The notes under the pieces are model-generated. The model saw nothing but the letters and a program-made list of their open reading frames with translations, was not told where the DNA came from and made no database searches. Positions 1-10,953 of a DNA stretch of 64,000 bases are shown here, piece after piece (position 1 is the stretch's first letter; each line of letters opens with the position of its first letter). The position numbers and the translations under genes are program-made. Source of the stretch: Scalesia atractyloides (Eukaryota; Streptophyta; Magnoliopsida; Asterales; Asteraceae); the NCBI GenBank assembly GCA_947069175.1, contig CAMTDV010000013.1, forward strand, positions 14,241,001-14,305,000, read 5' to 3'.

Positions 1-1105
1 AGTTTAAGTTTATATATGTATATTAATAAGTGTCACCAGTAAAATTGATGTATCATCATCAAATATAATATGAATAATCATACGAAGAATCATACCTTTA
101 TTAGTAGAGATAGTTGCATAATTATTGGGTTCCTTTCTGAACGTGCGAGATTGAGTTAGGTTGGAAAATAATGCACATCAAAGGCAAGGAAAAAGGGATA
201 TCAAGGTTGGAAAAACACATAGAGCATGTTCATGCTGATAACGTGTTGTGAAACAACGGTCTATTAGCAACTAATATATATGTATATAAACATGAGAGCT
301 AGACTATGAAATATGTAGAGAATAGAACATGAGAATTCTTATTCATTCATCTAATATCATATACAAATGCCATTATATATAGGCACTCACATTAGTACAA
401 TAGTAAATAAGAGAAAGGGTTATACATGTGAAGGTCATTACATAATGGATGCATCATAGATAGGGGTTATAATGTGGAAATCACTACATTATGGATACAT
501 TCATAACATATACAAGCTTATTTAACTATTATATAAAAAGTAAATGTTTTTTCAAGTGTAAGTTGCTATTCATTTGTAATTTTTTTATGTAAAAAACGTT
601 TATACACAATTAACATTAAATAATAAGTAAGTATATGCGATTAAAGTTATTCAATAATAATTAACATATATTATACAAACTGTTTAATCAATAATAATAC
701 GTCAATATTTAATTTATATAATTCATTAATTTTTATTTATTTTTCCAAAATATCAATGGAATCCAAAAAATAATTTTGTTTTAATCTTATTTATTTACGT
801 CAAAATATCATTAAACTCATTTAATACACGAGTCTATGACCTAGTATAATATAATATAATAACACAACAAAAAATAACATTCATTCTAATTTTATTTATT
901 TATTTGTGTTGAATAATTACTAAGCTCATGTAAGATACTGGTCGATAACTTATCTAAGTATAAATACAACTTGATTATATTTGAAGAACAATGTAATTCT
1001 AATAGACATTTGGTAATATATATTGATTTTAGGAATATAATTATTAAAATTTTACGTAGCATATTTTATAATATGTTTTTTTACAAATTTAATGAGTTTT
1101 TTTTA
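1..1105. other. AT-rich intergenic DNA, no gene seen
   Basis: The stretch is AT-rich with no long open frame, no recognisable protein fragment and no clear terminal repeats. I see nothing that supports a feature. Confidence 0.6.
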
Positions 1106-1350
1106 GAGTTAATTACACAGATAGTCCTTGTGGTTTATTGAAAGTAACAACTTTGAATACTAACAAAAAGTTATATAAGAGTATTTTAGTCATTTTATAT
1201 TGATTTAACTAAAAAACTAACGGAAGTTAGCTTTAATACTCAAAGGTGTTAAAAAATCGAAATTATAAAACATAAACCTGTTAAAAAAAATAAGTTAATC
1301 CTCAAAGGCATTACTTACAATAAACCATAAAGACTACGTGTAATTAACTC
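1106..1350. mobile_element. Short Mutator-type MITE (GAGTTAATTACAC ends)
   Basis: The left end GAGTTAATTACAC is mirrored by GTGTAATTAACTC at the right end. The inverted match runs about 40 bp, including the paired GGTTTATTG and CAATAAACC blocks. The ends are the same type as those of the elements at 4680, 11336, 15030 and 16606. Unlike those, no convincing 9-bp target duplication flanks it, so it is probably an older copy. No coding capacity. Confidence 0.7.
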
Positions 1351-2398
1351 TAAAGTCTGGAACATTGATTAACAACCATTTAGTGTCTTAAATGGAGCCT
1401 TAACAATATGCTTCATCACATCCTAGAATGGAATTCATAATGTCTTTACAAGGGGGAATCATTAAGTCCCGGGTTTCTATAATACTTCATAAGTCAAGCT
1501 CCACCCACCTTCCAGTGAGTCTTTCAGTCACTATCTTGAAAATACATACCTAAAACATAATTCAGCATAAAGCAAATGAGTTCATGAAAAATCTAGCTCA
1601 AAAGCAAGTAATAGAGTTTCAGCGTATTTGCTATTACAAAATGCACTTCAAATCAAAACTCATTCAGTGCACTATAGAATACATGTTAACATATTTACAC
1701 ATAGTCACATAACTTGCAACCTTACGACATCGTCATGTGTGGAATTCAATTTTCATACAATTACACTGTGTATGTGTGTATGAATAACATAGATACCATA
1801 ATTGATGAGGTTAATAGTTAAATTAATCCTAGACTTTCCCATAACACTCATATCCGATAATAAAAATCATAAAATAGCAAATTTGCTACCGACAAAGTCG
1901 CGTACCCTAGGGACACGCTTGTGTTAGACACATGTTGTCGGGTTGCGAGGACAGATGGCTCACACGCTTATCTTAAGTTTTTCATTCCTAGTTTACATTT
2001 TAGTTCAATTCACAAAACATACTCATTAATTAGGCTAGAGTGTGTGGTTAAGTTGTCAATTCCCTTTTCTTTTAAAAACGGTAAACTTAATTTATATATA
2101 AAATCACACATCATGTACACGCTAGAAAGATACTGCCATATGCCAAAGAGAAATTGGGCATATATTACTAAGGCTAGAAAATCGTGTCTTACTGGGTTTA
2201 ACAGGTCCTTGAGGACGCGAACAATACAAGTTCTAAACATGAATACGACTCGTTTAACTACGTTATATCCAATGTCTATAACATAGTTGTATGTTGTATG
2301 TACATGAAGGAGCAATTATGGATCATAACCTTCTAATTTTAACTATTTTTAAAAAGTAAAAAATCACACTATGTACTAGTAAACAAGTCTATTCGTGT

Positions 2399-2400
<2 letters not shown>

Positions 2401-2440
<40 letters not shown>
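2401..2440. repeat. (TA)20 microsatellite
   Basis: Twenty perfect TA dinucleotides in a row. Confidence 0.97.
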
Positions 2441-2441
<1 letters not shown>

Positions 2442-2639
2442 CATATTGCTAGCCCTATATATTAGTTGTCTCTTGGGATTTTTTTAGGTGATTAATATGT
2501 AAATAGTTCTTTGTACTTAGGTGTAATATGATTAAAATGCCCTTTTACTTGAAAGAAAAAAAAATCTAACATAGTCAGTGAAAATAATGAAAATGATTAA
2601 AAAAATTTAACATGTGGGCAATTGTCACCAACCATCTTG

Positions 2640-3090
2640 CAGCCAACATAAGGTAACTCGCCCTCTCCTTCCACCCAAGCGCCACCTAATTTGAACGTCG
2701 TTGAGCTGGGTCAGGTCAGGGCGGTCAAGTAATGTCAGCGACCTAGGGTCGGTGCGAACTGGTGCTGCATGTCGGGTTGGGGGTCCGGGTGGGGTCATGC
2801 TAACGACCTAGGGTCTGTTCGAACTAGTGTTGCGCGTCGAGGACATGGGGTTCAGGTCAGTTATGTGATATGAGGTTGATTCTGGTCGACAAGCTGGGTG
2901 CGGTCGGAGGCCCGGGTTGAGTTGGGTCGACCTATGTCAACGATATGGATCAGGTCAGTTTCTGCGAGCCGAGGTTGGTTCGGGCTGATAGTGTTGGTCG
3001 GGTCGGTTACGTGGCCGAGGCGAGCCAGGCCGTTTCAATGTGCCGATGTCAGTTCCAATAACATGCCTTCGTTATCTTATTTAAAAAGTT
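2640..3090. repeat. GC-rich degenerate repeat patch
   Basis: This patch is much richer in G than its surroundings and repeats GGTCGGGT/GGTCAGGT-type words. Two copies of a block containing GACCTAGGGTC followed by CGAACT and GTGTTGC-like text occur at about 2738 and 2798. It looks like an old, decayed repeat of unknown class; no terminal structure is visible. Confidence 0.5.
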
Positions 3091-3214
3091 GAATGCATGG
3101 TTGCGTTTGTTTTTTTTTCCTCGACGTTTCGGTATAAGTTTTATTGACAACATAGTTGCGTTCAAAAGAAAGTGTTTTTTTTATCATAAGTTGTCAGTCA
3201 TACGAGTATTGGTA

Positions 3215-4531
3215 CAATGAAACCTCTATAAATTAATAATGTAGGAACCGAGATATTTTCTTAATTTAGCGAAATATTATTATATCGATAAATTAATAAA
3301 TTATTAATTTAAAGAGTTGGCTTATATTCGTGAGCAACTGTCAAATTAATGAATCGACCTTCAAAATTTTCATGTCTGTTGACTTTACCCATTTGAATAA
3401 AACAGAAACAATGATCTTCAAAATTCCATGTGCATTCACACATTAATGAACTTGTCAAGTTTAATGTATATAGATCTAGATTGATCACTATAAAATGTCT
3501 AATGATAAATTTTAAAATCACATCAACTATGACTTCTAAACTAAAAGGTGTTAAAAAAATCAACGATGCCCAATCAACAACGAAAACTGTTATGCAAGTA
3601 TAAGAGAGATCACCAAGGATGCACTCAACAGGATTTGGTGTAGTGGGTTGACAAAACTTTCGATTCGAAGTTAGTCAAGGAACAATATCAAACACTCTTA
3701 AGAGATCATCGGAATTCTTATCGGCTAACTTTGACAAAGATGATCTTACAAGCGTCACAAAGCAGCCAAGTATCCGGACATGGAGAAAGTTGTTTATGAA
3801 TGGTTTCCCCAGAAAATATTAATGATTTAGATGCCATCAATTTGGCCGTCTCGGCTTGGAGAAATGTGAAACAAGAGTCTTTAGCAAATTGCTTTCGACA
3901 TTGTAAAATTCGTTCGGCTAATCCAACAGGCTTAGATGATTTAAACGATGTAAATTTTGGAGAAGACATTCATGAGCTTGAGAACTTGATTACAGGAATG
4001 CATTTATCGGCACAAAATGGATGTGAATGGGTTGTTGGATTTTCCAGGTGAAAATAATGAATGTTACGAGGTTAAAAGCGTTGAAGAAATTATACCGTTC
4101 AAAATCCGGTTGATGATGAAGTTGATGATGATCAGTACCTTTGGAATCGGTCTCGGAAAGAAGCATTGCAAGCGGCAACAGCTCTTTACAACCTTTTGTT
4201 GCAATACGAGAATACAATGCCTCAACTCTTAAATGCAATTGGGAGATTTAAAGATGAACTCAATATAGATTTGAAGTTCACAAAAAAAAACAAATGACTA
4301 TAGATTCAATTTTTATTAGACAATCCTAGAATTTTGAAATATTTTAGTAATTATTAATTTATAGTTTCACTGGAACCAATATATTTACATTGTGATTTCG
4401 AAAAAAATATTATCTTATTATTTTATCGACTGGGGTCCAATTTTGTACTGGTCCCCAGTTGGGATCGGACAAATTATTAATTTTATCGAGGTTGTTAATT
4501 TACCAAGTATTAAATTATAGAGGTTCTATTC
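3215..4531 (+). mobile_element. pogo/Lemi-type (Emigrant-related) DNA transposon, internally deleted
   Basis: The ends are inverted: AACCTCTATAAATTAATA near 3220 and TTAAATTATAGAGGTT near 4525. These resemble the termini known from plant Emigrant MITEs and the Lemi1 pogo-like transposon. A TA dinucleotide borders each end (3213-3214 and 4532-4533), the target duplication expected for Tc1/mariner-pogo elements. The 1.3-kb interior holds only the two ends of a transposase gene. It is therefore a non-autonomous deletion derivative rather than an active element. Confidence 0.85.
3575..4297 (+). pseudogene. pogo/tigger-type transposase remnant lacking its catalytic core
   Basis: This is the remnant of a CENP-B/tigger-like transposase, the enzyme that cuts and pastes pogo elements. 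Up to about 3810 a frame reads as the N-terminal helix-turn-helix part (words such as QQDLV and KYPDMEKVVYEWF). Immediately after, the text jumps to what is normally the far C-terminal part: INLAVSAW, LANCFRH, then SRKEALQAA and LLQYENTMPQLL in other frames. The DDE catalytic region that should lie between is missing, and several frameshifts separate the pieces. It cannot encode a working transposase. It could once have been a MITE progenitor. Confidence 0.8.
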
Positions 4532-4679
4532 TATTTACCAGTTTCTTATTGATTCATACCAATTCTAACTGAACAACATAAGTACTTATTAAAACCAGCA
4601 CCAGTATTTATTATTAAGTTTTTTGATGGATATAAAACACGTGTAAATGTTATTTAACTTCATTTTATAATTATTTTTC

Positions 4680-5724
4680 GAGTTAAATGCTTGGTTGGTC
4701 CCTGTGGTTTGCAAATCTTGCAGTCTTGGTCCCAGTGGTTCACTTATTACACACTTGGTCCCAGTAGTTTCAAATTTTGCACTCGGGTGGTCCTTACCAC
4801 TAACCTTTGTTAGATTTCTCAGTTAAGTATATGCAAAATTACTATATTACCCTCGTCTTCTTCATCCTTTCTCTGCTACCACCTGCAACTACTCTGCTAC
4901 CACCACCCTCACCCTCGCCGCCTTTCACCGCCATACCACTCAGCCATACCCTCCGGCGTCTCTTCCACTCCTCCCTCCGTCACTCTCCTCAACAACGCCT
5001 CCACCTCTCGCTTCCTCACTCTCAGATGCTCTGCTCAGTCTCCAAACACCATACCAAATATGTTCAGTGAGTAGCAGTATGGTATGGTACGCTACAGTAC
5101 CGGTATTCGTTCCGAAATTTCTGATGCCTAATATGTACCTGTAGAGGATGAAGGGGCCGCTGGCATCCGTGGCGCCTCATGAGTACGTGAAAACGGAGAT
5201 TAAACCCTAGAAGATGAGGATTTTGAGCTGAAGAATGATAATATAACTGTAATCGATCGCGATCTTAGAAGAAGATGAGTAGTAATAAACTCTAATTGAC
5301 TTCAACGGTCGAATTGTGCTTAGAAGAAATTAACAGAAGATTAAAATCACCTGATGCGGTCGGAGACTGAGCAGAGCATCTGAGAGTGAGGAAGCGAGAG
5401 GTGGAGGCGTTGTTGAGGAGAGTGACGGAGGGAGGAGTGGAAGAGACGCCGGAGGGTATGGCTGAGTGGTATGGCGGTGAAAGGCGGCGAGGGTGAGGGT
5501 GGTGGTAGCAGAGTAGTTGCAGGTGGTAGCAGAGAAAGGATGAAGAAGACGAGGTAATATAGTAATTTTGCATATACTTAACTGAGAAATCTAACAAAGG
5601 TTAGTGGTAAGGACCACCCGAGTGCAAAATTTGAAACTACTGGGACCAAGTGTGTAATAAGTGAACCACTGGGACCAAGACTGCAAGATTTGCAAACCAC
5701 ATGGACCAACCAAGCATTTAACTC
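4680..5724. mobile_element. Mutator-like foldback element with ~364-bp inverted repeats
   Basis: The element begins GAGTTAAATGCTTGG and ends with its complement. It is bordered by a perfect 9-bp direct repeat TTATTTTTC (4671-4679 and 5725-5733), the signature of Mutator superfamily insertion. The inverted repeats are nearly identical over about 364 bp (4680-5043 and 5362-5724), so the transcript could form a long hairpin. The 318-bp loop has no transposase. Open frames inside the repeats mirror each other and are not genes. The right end lies 190 bp upstream of the LWD1-like start codon. Confidence 0.92.
5044..5361 (-). other. Loop of the foldback MULE, possible captured gene 5' end
   Basis: On the minus strand the loop reads like a plant 5' leader (CTAGGGTTTAATC). 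It is followed by an ATG near 5181, about 40 coding bases and a CTACAG/GTACAT junction that could be a splice donor. This would fit a captured first exon, as in Pack-MULEs. The coding part is too short to identify, so this is a suggestion only. Confidence 0.3.
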
Positions 5725-5914
5725 TTATTTTTCTTAGCTTCCTCTTTCTTTTTCTACGTAAAACTCCCTTATCTAACATCTATTTTGAGACATGATACTA
5801 TTCTTTAGCTTATCTTTCTCCCTTTGAACACTAAACACCCCCACCCCCAATCCCAAACACCTCCAACTTAGGTTAACCCACCCTCATCACCCTCGCCCCA
5901 CCAATCCCCCTTCC

Positions 5915-7021
5915 ATGGGTGCCAACAGCGACCACAACCACGACAACTCCGACGAGCAACAACGCCGCTCCGAGATCTACACCTACGAAGCCCCATGGCA
6001 CATCTACGCCATGAACTGGAGCGTCCGCCGCGACAAAAAGTACCGTCTCGCCATCGCTAGCCTCCTCGAACAATACCCTAACCGGGTCGAAATCGTCCAA
6101 CTCGACGACTCCACCGGCGAGATCCGACCCGACCCCTCCCTCTCTTTCGAACACCCGTACCCACCCACCAAAGTCATCTTCATACCCGACAAAGAGTGCC
6201 AAAAACCCGATCTCCTCGCCACCTCATCCGATTTTCTCCGCATTTGGCGAATTATTGATGATGATGAAACCCCTGCTGACGTGGATATTATTCATAACAC
6301 AGGCTCTGTTAATAATAACAGTTCTGGCTCTCGTAGGGTTGAGATGAAGAGTGTGCTGAATAATAATCGTAACAGTGAGTTCTGCGGGCCGGTTACTTCG
6401 TTCGACTGGAACGAAGCTGAACCCAGGCGAATCGGGACGTCGAGTATCGACACGACATGTACGATTTGGGATATCGAAAGGGAAATGGTGGATACGCAGC
6501 TCATAGCTCATGATAAGGAGGTTTACGATATCGCATGGGGTGGTGTGGGTGTGTTCGCGTCGGTTTCAGCTGATGGGTCGGTGAGAGTGTTTGATTTACG
6601 GGATAAGGAGCATTCGACAATTATTTACGAGAGTTCTGAGCCGGATACACCTTTGGTTCGGCTTGGGTGGAATAAGCAGGATCCGAGGTATATGGCGACG
6701 ATTATAATGGATAGCGCGAAGGTGGTTGTGTTGGATATTCGGTTTCCGACGTTGCCGGTTGTGGAGCTGCAGAGGCATCAGGCGAGTGTGAATGCGATTG
6801 CGTGGGCGCCGCATAGTTCGTGTCATATTTGTACTGCGGGGGATGATTCGCAGGCGCTTATTTGGGATTTGAGCTCTATGGGGCAGCCGGTTGAAGGGGG
6901 GTTGGATCCGATTTTGGCGTATACTGCGGGTGCGGAGATTGAACAGTTGCAGTGGTCGTCTTCGCAACCGGATTGGGTTGCTATTGCTTTTGCGTCGAAG
7001 CTACAGATTCTGAGGGTATGA
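5915..7021 (+). CDS. LWD1: WD40-repeat protein, LWD1/LWD2 (ATAN11) type
   Basis: This is a complete intronless 368-codon frame. The protein matches the LIGHT-REGULATED WD (LWD1/LWD2, ATAN11) family almost word for word: [20 protein letters not shown] near residue 25, [20 protein letters not shown] near 187, [20 protein letters not shown] near 228 and [20 protein letters not shown] near 284. LWD proteins are nuclear WD40 scaffolds that work with TCP factors in the morning loop of the plant circadian clock. They are related to TTG1, but this copy is the LWD type. Arabidopsis LWD1 is also intronless and of similar length. The extra residues around 120-150 (Asn/Ser-rich) are a loop expansion. The start is the first ATG in frame and gives the expected MG...S N-terminus. 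No TATA box is visible in the 190 bp down from the upstream MULE. Base composition changes sharply within the gene: C-rich up to about 6240, G/T-rich after. Confidence 0.96.
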   Translation: MGANSDHNHDNSDEQQRRSEIYTYEAPWHIYAMNWSVRRDKKYRLAIASLLEQYPNRVEIVQLDDSTGEIRPDPSLSFEHPYPPTKVIFIPDKECQKPDLLATSSDFLRIWRIIDDDETPADVDIIHNTGSVNNNSSGSRRVEMKSVLNNNRNSEFCGPVTSFDWNEAEPRRIGTSSIDTTCTIWDIEREMVDTQLIAHDKEVYDIAWGGVGVFASVSADGSVRVFDLRDKEHSTIIYESSEPDTPLVRLGWNKQDPRYMATIIMDSAKVVVLDIRFPTLPVVELQRHQASVNAIAWAPHSSCHICTAGDDSQALIWDLSSMGQPVEGGLDPILAYTAGAEIEQLQWSSSQPDWVAIAFASKLQILRV

Positions 7022-7834
7022 TTGTGTTAAAATGCTGGTGTTTTTTGTAATTGTGTTTGGTTGGTTGCATTGATTTTAGGTTGACTTGTAGCCTATATAG
7101 ATTTGGGAATACACTGACATTTGCATTTGCTTCTTACCCATTTAAATGTTTTTAGTTTTTTGGGGTTGTGATTGTTCAATATTTTGCTATCTTGCTGAAC
7201 AGCAGGTTGCCAAACAATAGTAATCCAGCTATCCTGTATGTTGATCATTAGGTTATTGGGGTATAGCGTATACATATGAACATAAATAAGATGATATGAA
7301 ACCTCGGCTTATTCTGCACCATAGGTTCTGCAACTTGAGCAACGATGATTAGCTTAGCGTGTGCTAATTTTAAGATTAAACACTAAACCTTGAATCAGAG
7401 AAAGCTAACCCCGGATATCATAATTTACAAGTTCTGAGTATTAAAGAAGGAAAACTGAAAATAGTAGATCCAAAGGATGGTTTGTTTATCTGTTTAATTG
7501 TTATGGTTTTACTGGTGAATTATGTATAAAGATGGAAAAAAAAAAAACCAGAGCTGATGTGAAGTTATCAATGTAATGCCTAGCTGAGGTGTCTAATGTT
7601 GATGTGAACTGAAGCTTATCTTTGCAGCAAACTGTATTATTGTAATGCTAAAATGATTGGTTACATGATTCCCCCATTCCCCTGTTCTGTACACGCCAGG
7701 ATTCAGCAACGAACACAATATATAGGGTTCGTATAATGCAAAGACAATTATAGATAGAGAACTGCAAGAACTAAGCATCTGTGCGTCCTGTTGGTCAAAT
7801 AAAACATGTCTTATGTATCACATATAGTTGTTTT
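7022..7834. other. 3' flank of the LWD1-like gene, no further gene
   Basis: This AT-rich stretch presumably contains the 3' UTR and poly(A) region of the WD40 gene. No poly(A) signal could be fixed. Short frames at 7093-7275 and 7593-7778 (-) match nothing I recognise. Confidence 0.55.
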
Positions 7835-8293
7835 AGGGGCGGCAATTCTTGACACGAGCCGCAAACCCGACATGAAAGAAACAGGCTTGGGTCAACTAAC
7901 ACAACCGGTTTAAAAAAACGGGTCGGGTTCGTGTTGACCCGTTTAACTATTTAGAAAAAAAAAGGTTTTATATTTTTGTTTTTGTTTCTTCCATTACATG
8001 GTTAGTCATAGTAATGTTAGTTTTGACACATTATTTACTTGTCACACTCATACTCAACATTAAACATTTTATCGATAACCTGCTTAAAACCTAACAACTC
8101 GCTTATAAATCGTTAACTTTTATTAATTTGTATGACTCATTTAAAAATATGGGTTAAACGGGTCGGGTTCAGTTGGCCTGCATTTATGTGTGCGGGTTAG
8201 AGTTGAATTATTTGACCCGAATAATACTATTGGTGGGGTTCGGGTTGAACATTTCGACCAGCCACCCATCAACCCGACAAGATTGACACCCCT
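7835..8293. mobile_element. hAT-like MITE (AGGGGCGGCAATTCTTG ends)
   Basis: The left end AGGGGCGGCAATTCTTGAC is mirrored by AAGATTGACACCCCT on the right. The interior is full of CGGGTCGGGTT and GACCCG words typical of a widespread short hAT-type plant repeat. No coding sequence. The flanking 8-bp target duplication is not recognisable, so the superfamily call is tentative. Confidence 0.6.
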
Positions 8294-9353
8294 TTGATAT
8301 CCTTTTATATACCTGTACTTTCATCGGAACATGACCTTCATATAGAGAATGGTAGTCCCTTAAGCTATGCGAGACGACGTTATTAACATTCATTGACACT
8401 TCAGGCATTGTCATTGCTTCATAACATAGTTCAGAACTAAACTGCTTCATAGCCTCTTTTCGGATATGTTTGTGATGCTCAGCCAACCAACTCCATCTAA
8501 TTTAGCATACTATTTGGATAATACATCCGTCATCTTCAACATCGTGATGACTGCTTAATAAAGTTGAGCTAGAACATTTGCCAACGCTGGGTTTGGATCA
8601 CAGCGTTTAAGTTTTCTGTGCACACCATAGCAACCCAAGTTTTTGGTAAAAAGAGGAAGTACAAACAATTACAAGATGGATCAAGCTGGTTCGATTAGGA
8701 TATTGACTGTAAATCCAGCAGAAATTGTTTGAACATAATTTAATATTCGATTCTGGTTAGAAGAGGCAATATTTGTGGAAAACATAAGAATTACTATGCT
8801 CACATCACGGAAAATTTTCAGGGAGGAAAGATAGAAGATAGAACTAAATTTCAGGTAAAACTGTAATCAAACTGGTTATTAACTCTCAAGATTAGGAGAT
8901 GACCCAAGATTAATTTGGGTTGGCAATTTCAACTTTTCAAGGCAACCTGAAACACAACACGGAAAAATCACAGAAAAAAAATCAAGTTTGTGTTGTCATT
9001 TCTAAGCTCGTTTAAAAATGGATCACGTTCACATTGAACTTATTCGATTAAACGGCTGTGTTTGGTTAATTAAACAAGTCAACCCAAACACAACCTTGCT
9101 TCGGGCTGTGTCACAGATTGTCACCCCTGTCAAATACATTACAACATCAACATGCACCCACTAAACCAGAAAACACAGCCTACAATTGGCCCCAAAAAAC
9201 TAAGAATCATAGAGGATATACATCCAAAATCAATCCAACCAATCAAACAACTATACATTCGCTTCAAGTGGCGCTTTCCTCTTTCCCCATTACTACAACA
9301 ACCACACTCGTTCCATTAGAATGACATATATAACACCCATACAATCCCATGTA
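8294..9353. other. Intergenic region downstream of the NIPA8-like gene
   Basis: No gene is recognisable; the 92-codon minus-strand frame at 8208-8486 overlaps the MITE and looks accidental. From about 8900 to 9128 there is a decayed fragment resembling the MITE at 7835 (AAACGGCTGTGTTTGG, ending GATTGTCACCCCTG). The last 200 bp or so probably hold the 3' UTR of the minus-strand NIPA8-like gene. Confidence 0.5.
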
Positions 9354-10902
9354 CTAATCCTCTTCACTCGATATACTGTCCATCATATTTACAGTTTCTT
9401 CCACCACCGGGATCCTATTCCATCCCGATGGACTTCTCAAGGACAGCAACTTTGACCGGTCACCGTTGACTGCTCTGAATCCCGTCATTTTGGATGAAAC
9501 CATAGGCATTGCAAAAACTGATGATACATGCATTGTATCATCTCCCATTCCCAACAACAGTGTGCAAGCACTCTGCACACAAAAACGTAAAACAAATAAG
9601 AAACTAACTTCTGATTCCATTAAAGAAACCAATAAGAATTTGTATAACCTTTGCTCTGATAACTGTAGCTGAGGCTTTTGTTGCCATTGCTCTTGCAAAC
9701 GACTTCATATCCTTGATTGACGAGTCTTCAATCAACCTTTTGGAAAAAAACAATCGGTTAGTCAACTGTCTATTCTTCTAAAAGTTAACACTAGAGGATT
9801 CCGTTCTTTGACTTTGTTCTTGATGGTCAAACTAACCTTTCTACATCAGTGTTGACTTTTGATGAGGGTGACGGGCTATCCTTGACTTCTCCTGGGAAAG
9901 TAAAGAAACGGATCAAACAAGTTTCCAATGCTGAATTGAGAAGGGGTCAATATTGTTATTTTGGCCCAAATGGAGTAACAACAAAAACGGGCCCACATGG
10001 GTTAAAACTAAAAAAAGCGATAAAGAATCTATGGGTAATAACGGGTTGTATCGGGTTGTTTTGACCCACTAACACCTATTTTTTAATTTTCTTTTAATTT
10101 TTTAAATAATTAGGGTATATTAAAAATGATTAAAAAACTACCAGGTCTAACCAACCTGGGACCGTTTTTTAGAAGTATCCCGTTTTCACTCGAAACCAAT
10201 TTTGACCCGTTAACCAACCCAACAACCCCTGGCCTAAGCAATTAACGTGGTAAAAAATCGGATATCCGTCAAGGACCGATATTTGAGATATAGGTTATCG
10301 CGGTGGGATATCGGTAATTTTAATATCATGTAGAATTTATATATATATAGCAATTTAACACTAAAATTTAGTATACTCTCCTACCATTAACAAATTAACC
10401 TTTTGCAACTTGCAAAAGACTAACAATTGTAGCAAGTAGGAACTGATTAAGACTTAAAACACTAACATTTAACACTAACAATTAAAATTAAGACTTGAAA
10501 CACTAATAGTAGCAATAAGAAGACAGATGAATGCTACAGCTAAGAAGAAAGGTATTGATATCGGGAAAATTGGTGATATATCGGTCAATATCGCAGATAA
10601 TATCGGTACCGATATTCTGCCCATATTGGACACCGATATTTTACATGTGGACCGATAACCAACATATCACCGATAGGAACAGCATAACCCCTGGCCGTTT
10701 TGTCATCTCAAACTGAAGTTGTAATCAGGTGCTAGCAATGAAATTCCTATGAATAAAGAGTACATATATACCTTTGGAGTCATCGGGTGCCAGCAATGAA
10801 ATTCCTATGAATACGGAAATCATTCCCAGAATAAACATCACAGTCCTCAACGCATCAAAGACCTGATATAGAAACAAATAATGTCATATCTTATACAGAG
10901 AT

Positions 10903-10953
<51 letters not shown>

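Larger units (their letters stand above)
1351..3212. other. Intergenic DNA with a TA microsatellite and a GC-rich patch
   Basis: No gene is recognisable. Open frames of 60-120 codons near 1921-2315 and 2898-3092 occur on either strand, match no family I know and look like chance frames. The stretch contains the TA array at 2401-2440 and the GC-rich degenerate repeat at about 2640-3090. Confidence 0.6.

Noticed and set aside
2010..2315. Overlapping frames of 101 and 121 codons on both strands
   Set aside because: Neither shows family motifs or biased codon use; overlap on opposite strands suggests chance.
4807..5070. 87-codon frame in the foldback MULE, mirrored at 5292-5597
   Set aside because: The two frames are mirror images inside the inverted repeats, are rich in Pro/Ser/Leu and match no family. 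They follow from the repeat, not from a gene.
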